A stretch of 11,134 nucleotides of DNA. Origin: JBQTIP01 sp052388025 (lineage in GTDB: Bacteria; Actinomycetota; UBA4738; HRBIN12). Numbering within the stretch: position 1 is the first letter of the stretch; each line of letters begins with the position of its first letter. Location of the stretch: positions 1 through 11,134 of the forward strand of contig JBQTIP010000210.1 in the NCBI GenBank assembly GCA_052388025.1. Reading direction: 5' to 3'. The notes beneath the pieces were generated by a model, which made no database searches, was not told the origin of the DNA, and worked only from the letters and a program-made list of their open reading frames with translations. The translations under genes were made by a program, and so were the position numbers. Positions 1 through 6,751 of this stretch are shown piece by piece.

Positions 1-284
1 GTGGCCGTGTCCACCGCCCGGACCGCGTTCACCACAGCGCCCGCAACACGGAATCTCCAACGCATGAAAGCTCGCAGCCCCACCACGCGATCAGCATCCT
101 CGGCGACCAGCATGAAGGACGGGCCGAAGGGACTCTCCAGATGCTTCCAGCGGAAGAACTCCGCCGGGCGCTCCCCCGCCGGCCCGGCGCCCAGGGAAGC
201 GGTCAGCAGCTCCAGCACCCGGGACTCATCGTCGCCCCGGTAGGGACGCAGGGTGATGTCGACCCCAGGCACCGTCCCGCTCAT
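1..284 (-). CDS. GNAT-family N-acetyltransferase, N-terminal part (truncated by window edge)
   Basis: Read leftwards from an ATG at 284-282, this frame stays open for 94 codons to the window edge, so the C-terminal part is missing. The start overlaps the TGA of the preceding glycosyltransferase (ATGA at 281-284), and an AAGGGG stretch inside that gene's end can serve as ribosome binding site, which implies translational coupling. The visible part starts with an ITLRPY strand near residues 10-15, then FFRWKH (43-48), SPFGPSFMLVAED (51-63) and VVGLRAFMRWRF (67-78), ending in AVRAVDTAT. This is the pattern I know from GNAT acetyltransferases common in high-GC bacteria, where the acetyl-CoA-binding motif follows directly; that motif lies outside the window. 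Such enzymes N-acylate amino sugars or other amines. A role in decorating the glycan made by this cluster is inferred from the neighbours only. Confidence 0.8.
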   Translation of the reverse strand, partial: MSGTVPGVDITLRPYRGDDESRVLELLTASLGAGPAGERPAEFFRWKHLESPFGPSFMLVAEDADRVVGLRAFMRWRFRVAGAVVNAVRAVDTA

Positions 285-1384
285 GCGAGCAGCCCCTTAT
301 AGACCTCCTCCATCCGGCGCACCGCCTTGCGTATGTCGAACTCCATGGCGCGGCTGCGGGCTCCCTCCCCGAGCCTGAGCCGCTTCTCTCGATTTGTCAG
401 GAGCGAGAGGATGCCGTCGGCGAGAGCACCCGGATCGCCGGGCGGCACCACGACGCCGTCGCGATCGTTCTCGACGACCTCCGGTAGGCCGCCCACATTG
501 GTCACGACCGGCGGCTTGCCCAGCGCCATCGCTTCCAGCAGCGCGATCGACAGGCCCTCGTAGGTCGATGGGAGGGCGAACACATCGAACGTGCCCGCCA
601 CCTTCGGTGCGTCGTCGCGGAAACCGGCGAAGACGACAGTCCCGTCGAGGCCCATGGCCCGAGCGTGCCGGCGCACATCGTCCTCCAGCGGACCGGTTCC
701 CACCAGCACGAAGCGAACATCCGGGACGGTCAGGCGGACCTCCGCGGCGGCCCGCAGCAGCACGTCGTGGGCCTTGTGGACCTTGAAGTTCGCGATCGTG
801 CCCACCACCGGCGCGTCCTCGGGAACCCCCAGCTCGCGGCGGATCCCGTCGTGGGCGAACCAGGCACTCACCGCCTCCGGATCGATCCCGTGGTAGAGCG
901 TCTCGACCGGGGGCATCGACAGCCATCGGAGCGGTGCCGGATAGCCGATCGACGCCCGCACGTGATCCGAGACCGCGAAGACATGGTCGTTCCTCGGGAA
1001 CGTGATCATGTTCGCCCAATATGTCGCGAGGTGATATCGCGCCCAGATGTTGTGCTCCGTGTATACGACTCGGGGCCCGGTCCGACCGAAGATCAGCCTC
1101 GCTCCGATCGCCGGATACGGAGAGTGCACGTGGACCAGATCGATCCCTCGGCGACGGACCAACGATCGAAGGCGTCCGGCCCAGGCGACTCCTTCACCTC
1201 CCGAGAGGCACTCCACCCGCAGGCCCGCTCGCTGCAGATCCCCCGCCAGCGCGTTCTTCCAGGGGAGCAGATACGCGACCTCGTATCCGAATCGCGTTTG
1301 GTCGAGCAGGGGCGCGGCGCTCGCGAGCAGCTGCTCGGCCCCGCCTCGACCGAGGCCTTTGATGAGAAGGAGTATCCGCTTCAT
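281..1384 (-). CDS. GT4-family glycosyltransferase (367 aa)
   Basis: A GT-B fold retaining glycosyltransferase of family GT4 that would move a sugar from a nucleotide-sugar donor to a growing glycan at the cytoplasmic side. The N-terminal Rossmann domain opens with ILLLIKGLGRGGAEQLL (residues 4-20), with the glycine-rich loop and the GGAEQ signature, followed by LVHVHS (83-88) and YTEHN (108-112). The donor-binding domain has the GTIANFKVHKAHDVLL segment (195-210), the EX7E motif at E276 and E284 (EGLSIALLEAMALGKP) and VGGLPEVVE afterwards. Length is normal for the family and there is no signal peptide. The start is an ATG; a strong Shine-Dalgarno sequence is not obvious in the 23-base gap after the upstream GT4 gene, so coupling is likely. 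It resembles the GT4 two genes upstream around GGAEQ, suggesting paralogy. Donor and acceptor cannot be named. Confidence 0.92.
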   Translation of the reverse strand: MKRILLLIKGLGRGGAEQLLASAAPLLDQTRFGYEVAYLLPWKNALAGDLQRAGLRVECLSGGEGVAWAGRLRSLVRRRGIDLVHVHSPYPAIGARLIFGRTGPRVVYTEHNIWARYHLATYWANMITFPRNDHVFAVSDHVRASIGYPAPLRWLSMPPVETLYHGIDPEAVSAWFAHDGIRRELGVPEDAPVVGTIANFKVHKAHDVLLRAAAEVRLTVPDVRFVLVGTGPLEDDVRRHARAMGLDGTVVFAGFRDDAPKVAGTFDVFALPSTYEGLSIALLEAMALGKPPVVTNVGGLPEVVENDRDGVVVPPGDPGALADGILSLLTNREKRLRLGEGARSRAMEFDIRKAVRRMEEVYKGLLA

Positions 1385-1407
1385 AGGTTTTGGTTATCAG
1401 CGAGGTG

Positions 1408-2526
1408 TCACGGTGCCTCGAGGAGCTCCTCGTAGAGGGCGAGGTATTGCGGCGCGATGGCCTTGATGCCGAACCGAGCGCGATAGGTCCCTCGGGCATT
1501 CCGTCCCATGGCCTCCCGCGCGGCAGGGTCGTGCAGCAACTCCATGATGTGACCGGCCAACGAGTCGACGTCGCCGGGGGGGGCCAGGAGGCCCGTCACG
1601 CCGTCCTGGATCACCTCCGGGACCCCCCCTACCGAGAACGCGGCGACCGGCACTCCCGCCATCCCAGCCTCGATGACGGTCCCGGCCATCCCCTCGGACT
1701 TGCTCGCAAAGAGCAGGGCGTCGCTCGCCGCGAGCAAGTCGGCCACATCGGAGCGCGCACCGAGCAGAAGAATCCGTCCCGTGAGGCCTCGGTCCCGGAC
1801 CGCGGCCTCAACCGCTTCCCGCATCTCTCCGTCTCCGGCCATGAGAACGACGAGGTCCGGATCGGCCCGCAAGAGCCGGGCTGCGACGTCGAGCTGAAGC
1901 ATCGGGTCCTTCTCCCACACGAGGGCTCCCAGCGACAGGACCACGGGGGCCGATGGGGCGATGCCGATCGATCGACGGATCTCATGCCGCCCCATTGTGG
2001 GCTCGAGCCGCTCTGGGTCCACGCCGTTGGGGATCGTCACGACCCGGTCGGCCGAGACTCGGAATACCTCGATCGTCTCCTTACGCAGCACGTCGGCGAC
2101 CGCCACGACGCGTGCCGCGCGCCGCATGAGACTGCCGTACGCGGTCCGTCGCGGACCTCGAGCCAGCTCCTCGATGACGGACCCGATGCGCCGGTACACG
2201 AGCGGGCGCCGTCTCCCAAGCGCCACGGCGACCGAGTACTTGAGCGGTTCGCCGCCGTGCGCCTGAATCACGTCCGGCTTCCAGCCGCCGATGAGGCCGC
2301 GCAACGCGCCCAGGGTTCGCGAGTCCATACGCAACCCCGGGACCCGCATGCCCTTCCCGTTCAGCGACGTGACGGGAACGGCGTAGGAAACGGCGTGCCC
2401 TTCGGAGGCCCTCAGCACGGCAACGCGCTGAACCACGCCCTGCTGCGCCAGAGCTCCGGCAAGGTCGGATGCGAAGACTTCGGCTCCCCGCCGCCTCCCA
2501 CTTGCGACGACGTGCAAGACCCTCAT
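1408..2526 (-). CDS. GT4-family glycosyltransferase (372 aa)
   Basis: A second GT4 enzyme of GT-B fold. From the chosen start the protein begins MRVLHVVASGRRRGAEVF, the usual first strand and glycine loop. It continues with IQAHGGEPLKY (87-97), IPNGVDPERL (165-174), LSLGALVWEKDP (198-208, with the donor-phosphate lysine) and the EX7E motif at E278 and E286 (EGMAGTVIEAGMAGVP). The frame is open for 47 more codons upstream, but that extension overlaps the preceding gene, has no family resemblance, and would displace the conserved N-terminus. A GGGG stretch about 9 bases before the ATG supports the shorter form; a GTG five codons upstream is a possible alternative. The gap to the upstream gene is only 16 bases, so the genes are probably one transcript. 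The coding strand carries a run of eight C (1576-1583) and a run of seven G (1623-1629). The sugar specificity is unknown. Confidence 0.9.
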   Translation of the reverse strand: MRVLHVVASGRRRGAEVFASDLAGALAQQGVVQRVAVLRASEGHAVSYAVPVTSLNGKGMRVPGLRMDSRTLGALRGLIGGWKPDVIQAHGGEPLKYSVAVALGRRRPLVYRRIGSVIEELARGPRRTAYGSLMRRAARVVAVADVLRKETIEVFRVSADRVVTIPNGVDPERLEPTMGRHEIRRSIGIAPSAPVVLSLGALVWEKDPMLQLDVAARLLRADPDLVVLMAGDGEMREAVEAAVRDRGLTGRILLLGARSDVADLLAASDALLFASKSEGMAGTVIEAGMAGVPVAAFSVGGVPEVIQDGVTGLLAPPGDVDSLAGHIMELLHDPAAREAMGRNARGTYRARFGIKAIAPQYLALYEELLEAP

Positions 2527-2542
2527 CGCACCAATCCCCACA

Positions 2543-3700
2543 TCAGGCGGCTCGTCCCGCAGGAGCGAGCGCCCGCTCATAGAACGCCGCCATGCCGTCG
2601 GCCACTCGATCGATGGTGTACCGCTCGAGGAACCGAGCGCGCGCTCGCCGCGCCCTCTCGGCCGCATCTCCCGGCTGAGTGAGAGTTTCCAGGATCCCGG
2701 CGGCGAGGCTGTCCGGCCGGTCCGGCACGACGAGCCTGGCCGTTTCGTCCGCGGGGAGAACCTCCCTCACGGCCGGGAGATCGGACGCGACGATCGGCGC
2801 TTCGAGCGCCATCGCCTCGACCAGCACGCTGCCGAGGCCCTCCCAACGCGAAGGAAGGACGAAGGCATCGGCGCCGCAGAGAAGATCGGGGACGTCCGGC
2901 CTGGGCCCCAGAAACTGAACGCTCTCGGAGAGACCGAGCCGGTCGACGATGTCCTGCAGGAGCGGCGTCTGGTTCCCCTCTCTGCCGGCGACGACGAGCC
3001 GAGCCCCCGGAAGCGCTTGCAGCACAAGGGGAAACGCCTTCAGCAAGACGTCGAGACCCTTCTGATGCTCCTGGCGGGCGGCCACGAGCACAAGCGGGCT
3101 GCCGTCGTCAACGGCGACGGCGGCCCGAGCGCGCAGCCTCCGGTCCCGAGTGCGAGTCCCAAGTCGCTGCGGATCGCGCCCCCTTGGCACCACGTCGATC
3201 GTCGCGGGGTTCAAGCGGAGGCGACGGGCCATCACCTCGGCGACGAACGACGTGATCGCGTGAAAGCGAACTACCCTCCGAGCGGTGAGAGCATCTATCC
3301 CCTGTGCCATCCGCACCTTCCAAGCTCGCAATCGCGGATCCCCGAGGTGCTCGGGCCCGTAGGGCACGTTCACCAGACTGCACACGGCCGGCACACGGGT
3401 CAGCGTGCTCACGATCCTGCCGACAACGTCGGATTCGAACAGGGTCGTGTGGATGAGGTCCGGCTGATTCGATGAAACCAGCCCCCGAGCCCTGCGCACC
3501 CATCCGGCGCGGCCTCCCCGGCCCGACAGGGAAAAGAGGCCGACGCCGGCGGCCAGCAGCTCCCCTTGGTCGCCCTCACGCTCGCGGAGGTAGGCAACGT
3601 CGAGCGCCAGCCCTCGATCCGCGTAGCAGGGAGCGAGGGCCGCGAGAGACTGTTCCGCACCGCCCCCGAAGAGCCCGTCGATCAGGTACAGGATCCGCAC
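2543..3700 (-). CDS. GT4-family glycosyltransferase, GTG start (385 aa)
   Basis: A third GT4 enzyme. The N-terminus RILYLIDGLFGGGAEQSLAA (2-21) is the classic first strand and glycine loop. Then come PDLIHTTLFESDVVGRI (80-96), VPRGRD (171-176), LVAARQEHQKGLDVLL (205-220, with R209 and K214 in the donor-phosphate positions) and EX7E at E287 and E295 (EGLGSVLVEAMALEAP). I chose the GTG at 3700-3698 because a GGAGG sits four bases before it and the conserved strand begins right after it. A GTG at 3745 would add 15 residues with no family signature and has a poorer ribosome binding site. This is the first gene of the left-hand minus-strand group and lies back to back with the G8-domain gene, so its promoter should lie within roughly 3701-3841. 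It probably extends the same polysaccharide; donor and acceptor are unknown. Confidence 0.9.
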   Translation of the reverse strand: MRILYLIDGLFGGGAEQSLAALAPCYADRGLALDVAYLREREGDQGELLAAGVGLFSLSGRGGRAGWVRRARGLVSSNQPDLIHTTLFESDVVGRIVSTLTRVPAVCSLVNVPYGPEHLGDPRLRAWKVRMAQGIDALTARRVVRFHAITSFVAEVMARRLRLNPATIDVVPRGRDPQRLGTRTRDRRLRARAAVAVDDGSPLVLVAARQEHQKGLDVLLKAFPLVLQALPGARLVVAGREGNQTPLLQDIVDRLGLSESVQFLGPRPDVPDLLCGADAFVLPSRWEGLGSVLVEAMALEAPIVASDLPAVREVLPADETARLVVPDRPDSLAAGILETLTQPGDAAERARRARARFLERYTIDRVADGMAAFYERALAPAGRAA

Positions 3701-3704
3701 TCGC

Positions 3705-3709
3705 CCTCC
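3705..3709 (-). promoter_or_regulatory. Shine-Dalgarno GGAGG deciding the GTG start of the GT4 gene
   Basis: On the minus strand GGAGG is followed by four bases and then GTG at 3700. It is the best ribosome binding site in this frame and argues against the longer reading from 3745. Confidence 0.65.
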
Positions 3710-3809
3710 ACGCTGCTCCGCCGCGGACTCCCCTATTCGGGCCACAGAGCCGTCCCCCGATCGGCTCGAAGAAATAGCTCTCAGGTTTGCGGTTCCGGCG
3801 AGCCGATAA

Positions 3810-3827
3810 CTAGTCCGGACCGACTAG
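3810..3827. promoter_or_regulatory. Inverted repeat, candidate operator
   Basis: CTAGTC-CGGACC-GACTAG is a perfect 6-bp inverted repeat with a 6-bp spacer, ending next to the ribosome binding site and 14 bases before the ATG of the G8-domain gene. An operator for a dimeric regulator is the simplest reading. A short hairpin in the 5' leader of the mRNA is also possible. No regulator gene is in the window. Confidence 0.4.
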
Positions 3828-3833
3828 AGAGGG
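3826..3833 (+). promoter_or_regulatory. Ribosome binding site for the G8-domain gene
   Basis: AGAGAGGG lies eight bases before the ATG at 3842. It fixes the start of the secreted protein and places the Tat signal at the N-terminus, although the frame is open for a further 92 codons upstream. Confidence 0.6.
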
Positions 3834-3841
3834 CCACTACT

Positions 3842-5710
3842 ATGTTCGAGCCACGCACGCGCGATCCCGCAGACCATCTCACGCGACGTAGGTTCCTCTG
3901 GCTTGCCGGCGCGACGGGAGTGATGGCTGCGGCGCCCGTGTCGCTAGCCCGAATGGCACTTGCCGCCGCTCCCCCCGGCACCTTCCCTTGGAGCGATCCC
4001 GCCACGTGGGGCGGCACTCTCCCCGGGCCCAACTCCGTGGTGACCATCGCCAAACCGGTCTTCCTCGACACCAGCCCGCAGGTCGCGGGCGTGACGATCG
4101 CGGAGGGCGGCAGCCTGATCTTCGACCCTGGCGCCAGCCGGACGCTGACCAGCACCGGAAACGTGGTCGTCATGGGACGCCTCCAGATGCGGCCGTCGGC
4201 CGCCTCCGTCGTCCACAAGGTCTCCTTCGCGAACGTGAACGAGAGCAATTTCGTCGGCGGCGGCTTGATCGTCCTGGGAACGGACGTCGGTCTGTGGGTT
4301 CCCGGCTCGGGGGTCCTGGACATCAACGGGTCGCCCAAGCTGGCCTGGACGCGCGTGGCGGGCGCCGTCGCGAAGGGTGCGACTACGCTCCAGCTGAGCG
4401 CGGATCCGACGGGGTGGCAGGTGGGCGACGAGATCGTGCTTACCCCGACGCTTGCTCCGACATCTTTCACCCACTACCTCGCCTACGACACCACGACGAT
4501 CGCGGCCATCAGCGGGAGGACAATCACGCTCGCTCAGGCCACCGTCTACGATCACCCGGCCGTTGCCGTGGCGCCGGGCGTGACCATGACGGCCGAGGTG
4601 CTCAACCTCTCCCGGAACGTGCGCATCGAAGGAGCGCCGACGGGCCGAGCGCACGTGTGGATCCACTCGGATCAGCCTCAGGTGGTGAACCACACGCAGA
4701 TCCGGCACGTTGGCCCGCGCAAGACGTCGGGCAACACCACGGTCGGGGTCCTCGGCCGGTACGGTTTCCACTTCCACATGGCGGAGGGCCAAAGTGGCAC
4801 CGTTGCCGACGGTGTCGTCGTCCGCGACGCCGGAAACCACGCGTTCGTGACGCACATGAGCGACGGCCTCACCCTGAGGAACTGCGTCAGTCACAACACG
4901 CACGACGAGGCGTTCTGGTGGAACCTCGGGGATGACACCAACAACATCACGTGGGATCAGTGCGTGGCCTCGCAGGTGCAGGTCCCACGAGGGACGCCGG
5001 GGTACTACCTGACCGCGTTCCTCCTGGGCGCCGGCCTCGGGAACACCGTCCGCAACTGCGTCGCGGTCGGGGTCCAAGGCGTCAAGAACGCCAACGGCTT
5101 CCAGTGGCCGACACAGAAGAACGCCGGCGTATGGACCAGCGAGGACTGCGTCGCTCACAACAACAAGGTGAACGGCATCTTCGTCTGGCAGACCGACGGG
5201 GACCCGCACGAGGTCCTTCGCTTCACCGTCTACAACAACGGCGGGGTCGGGGCGTACCATGGCTCTTACCTGAACTCCTACCTCTACAAGGACAGCACCT
5301 TCTACGGCAATCTGGCGGGCGGCATGAAGCTCGCTGCGCTCTCCAACGGTTCGCTCATGTTCGAGAACGTCCGGTTCGACGGCGGAGGAATGTCGGACTA
5401 CGACGTCGTGAACGACACGCACATCCTGTCCAACACCATCCCCGTCGTCTTCCAAGCCTGCACCTTCCGCGGCGCGAAGAAGGCGGGCATCGGGCTGACC
5501 CGCGAGAAGACCAGGGCCGAGTACCTCGACTGCATCGGCTGCGCCTGGGAGGGGAACGAGTTCTGGCTCGCCTCGGCGATCGATCCCAGCTCCGTGGTCC
5601 GGGTCCAGGATGCTGTCCACGGCAATATCAGCCTGCAGCGATCGGACAGACCCGGCACCCTGCGACCGGAGTGGAACGCACGGGTGCAAAGCATCTCGCC
5701 CTTCGCGTAG
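3842..5710 (+). CDS. Tat-exported G8-domain / right-handed beta-helix protein, CEMIP/TMEM2-like (622 aa)
   Basis: A predicted exported protein that binds or cleaves polysaccharide. It starts with a twin-arginine signal: TRRRFL at residues 14-19, a hydrophobic stretch rich in Ala, and an Ala-rich probable cleavage site near 39-43. A G8 domain follows from about residue 50 (WSDPATWGG, then LPGPNSVVTI), with a GWQVGDEIVL segment further on as in the animal proteins. From about 250 to 600 there are parallel beta-helix repeats. GRYGFHFHM (305-313) is followed by AFVTHMSDGLTLRNCV and ends in HDEAFWWNL (354-362), closely matching the GRY-HFH region of CEMIP/KIAA1199 and TMEM2/CEMIP2. Cysteines recur at 348, 374, 406, 436, 540 and 564, one per helix turn or multiple of turns. 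It is the only plus-strand gene, with its own upstream region, and it converges on the sulfotransferase gene with a 20-base gap. Hyaluronidase-like activity is inference; a binding protein or lyase is also possible. Confidence 0.9.
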   Translation: MFEPRTRDPADHLTRRRFLWLAGATGVMAAAPVSLARMALAAAPPGTFPWSDPATWGGTLPGPNSVVTIAKPVFLDTSPQVAGVTIAEGGSLIFDPGASRTLTSTGNVVVMGRLQMRPSAASVVHKVSFANVNESNFVGGGLIVLGTDVGLWVPGSGVLDINGSPKLAWTRVAGAVAKGATTLQLSADPTGWQVGDEIVLTPTLAPTSFTHYLAYDTTTIAAISGRTITLAQATVYDHPAVAVAPGVTMTAEVLNLSRNVRIEGAPTGRAHVWIHSDQPQVVNHTQIRHVGPRKTSGNTTVGVLGRYGFHFHMAEGQSGTVADGVVVRDAGNHAFVTHMSDGLTLRNCVSHNTHDEAFWWNLGDDTNNITWDQCVASQVQVPRGTPGYYLTAFLLGAGLGNTVRNCVAVGVQGVKNANGFQWPTQKNAGVWTSEDCVAHNNKVNGIFVWQTDGDPHEVLRFTVYNNGGVGAYHGSYLNSYLYKDSTFYGNLAGGMKLAALSNGSLMFENVRFDGGGMSDYDVVNDTHILSNTIPVVFQACTFRGAKKAGIGLTREKTRAEYLDCIGCAWEGNEFWLASAIDPSSVVRVQDAVHGNISLQRSDRPGTLRPEWNARVQSISPFA

Positions 5711-5730
5711 GGACGGCCGGGCGCACGACA

Positions 5731-6717
5731 TCAGCCGGCGTCGGACGCCGGGATCGCGCTCCGAGACTGCGCCCTGGGCCGGACCGGGTACCCGTAGCGG
5801 GACAGCAGCGGCAGCGAGAGGACAGACACCAGCAGGCGATCGGTCCGCCGCTGGCCGGTCACCCATTCGTCGTCCAGCCTGAGCTCGATCGGACCGGCCG
5901 AGAATCGGTCCGGGTTTCCTCCGGCCGTGTGGTTCCGCGTGAGTCGGACGGTTCGCTCGCCGGCGAACGGGAGGTCGGTGGGGCCCTGGTCGACCATCCG
6001 AAGGATCTCCTCCACTGTGGCTCGAGGCCGCAGGACGAAGTCCTCGTACCTGACCATCATCGACCGGCCCCGGCCGCGACGCCGTCGGACGGCCTCTGCT
6101 GCCAGGTTGGAGGCGGTCCAACTACAAGCGCTGGTGAGCGTGCTGTACCGGAGCATCTCCTCGTCGTGTCCCTCGCCCGGGGACGCCTTCTTGCGCTGCC
6201 ACGAGTAGGCCACCGCTCGCGGGTCGCGGACCAGGTGAACGAACGAAGGCGAGATCCCGGGCAGCAGCGAGAGCAGCGCTGCATCGGCGGGCCGCTTCGA
6301 CGAGTCCACGACGACCCGCGAGCTGGTAACCCGAGAGATCGCGCCGTACAGCCGAGCGGCGACCCTCAGGTACGAATCGAGCGATGGGCGCCCCGATGGC
6401 CGTCCCGGCGCCGTCCGCAGCAACCGTGACGTGTGCCGCAGCCTAACGGCCTCCGACTGCCACCGATGCACCGTCTCCGGATCGAGCGGCCTACTGTTCC
6501 CGTCATCGAGCGCTTGCCCGATCACGGCCGACCAGATCTCACACTCCGCGACCGGAACGCCACAGCCGCAGAGACGACCCCTGAGGAGGCCCTTTCCCCA
6601 GATGGTACGTAGCTCCCCCGCGTGGAAGAAGCCGTCGAGCTCGCCGAGGAGGTTGCCCAGTATGGTGCTTCCGCTCCGACCCCAGGCCACTATGTAGAGG
6701 ACCTTGACGTCCGGCAT
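5731..6717 (-). CDS. Sulfotransferase with CxC...C segment (328 aa)
   Basis: A PAPS-dependent sulfotransferase by motif. The 5'-phosphosulfate loop is GRSGSTILGNLL at residues 13-24, right after the first strand (VKVLYIVAW). The 3'-phosphate site is VHLVRDPRAVAYSW (160-173). VVVDSSKRPADAALL (135-149), RYEDF (223-227) and HTAGGNPDRF (263-272) are further blocks typical of a bacterial sulfotransferase subgroup. C50, C52 and C59 lie in a CGCG...C segment seen in that subgroup. The start at 6717 puts the first strand right at the N-terminus and has GGAGG about 11 bases ahead; the frame is open 38 codons further but those overlap the upstream gene and look random. It lies 34 bases after the other sulfotransferase gene, so both are probably co-transcribed. 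There is no signal peptide, so it acts in the cytoplasm, most likely on the glycan or its lipid-linked precursor. Confidence 0.88.
   Translation of the reverse strand: MPDVKVLYIVAWGRSGSTILGNLLGELDGFFHAGELRTIWGKGLLRGRLCGCGVPVAECEIWSAVIGQALDDGNSRPLDPETVHRWQSEAVRLRHTSRLLRTAPGRPSGRPSLDSYLRVAARLYGAISRVTSSRVVVDSSKRPADAALLSLLPGISPSFVHLVRDPRAVAYSWQRKKASPGEGHDEEMLRYSTLTSACSWTASNLAAEAVRRRRGRGRSMMVRYEDFVLRPRATVEEILRMVDQGPTDLPFAGERTVRLTRNHTAGGNPDRFSAGPIELRLDDEWVTGQRRTDRLLVSVLSLPLLSRYGYPVRPRAQSRSAIPASDAG
5735..5751. terminator. Possible hairpin terminator between convergent genes
   Basis: CCGGCGT-CGG-ACGCCGG can form a 7-bp GC stem with a 3-base loop, beginning 25 bases past the stop codon of the G8-domain gene and inside the last codons of the convergent sulfotransferase gene. 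There is no T-run after it on either strand, so it would be a U-less or weak terminator, and it may simply reflect codon use. Confidence 0.3.
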
Positions 6718-6751
6718 CAGCCTTCGATCCTCCGGGCCCGATCCGAGTAGC

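Larger units (their letters stand above)
3701..3841. promoter_or_regulatory. Divergent intergenic region with probable back-to-back promoters
   Basis: This 141-base stretch separates a minus-strand GT4 gene from the plus-strand G8-domain gene, so it must hold the promoter of the latter and probably of the former. The part from about 3770 to 3815 is more AT-rich than its surroundings (for example GAAGAAATAGCTCTCAGG and GATAACTAG). I see no pair of -35 and -10 boxes convincing enough to name. The inverted repeat at 3810-3827 is listed separately. Confidence 0.5.

Noticed and set aside
1419..1432. Perfect 14-base palindrome CGAGGAGCTCCTCG near the end of a GT4 gene
   Set aside because: It encodes the EELLE end of the protein using common GAG and CTC codons and has no loop, so a terminator or binding site is not needed to explain it.
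1390..2682. Long plus-strand open frame of 430 codons
   Set aside because: It lies antisense to a GT4 gene with clear motifs. Its translation is rich in Arg, Pro and His with no recognisable fold, which is typical of the shadow of a GC-rich gene.
3944..6121. Minus-strand open frame of 725 codons
   Set aside because: It covers the G8-domain gene in antisense and runs into the sulfotransferase gene in another frame. It lacks motifs, whereas the genes it overlaps have clear signals and domains.
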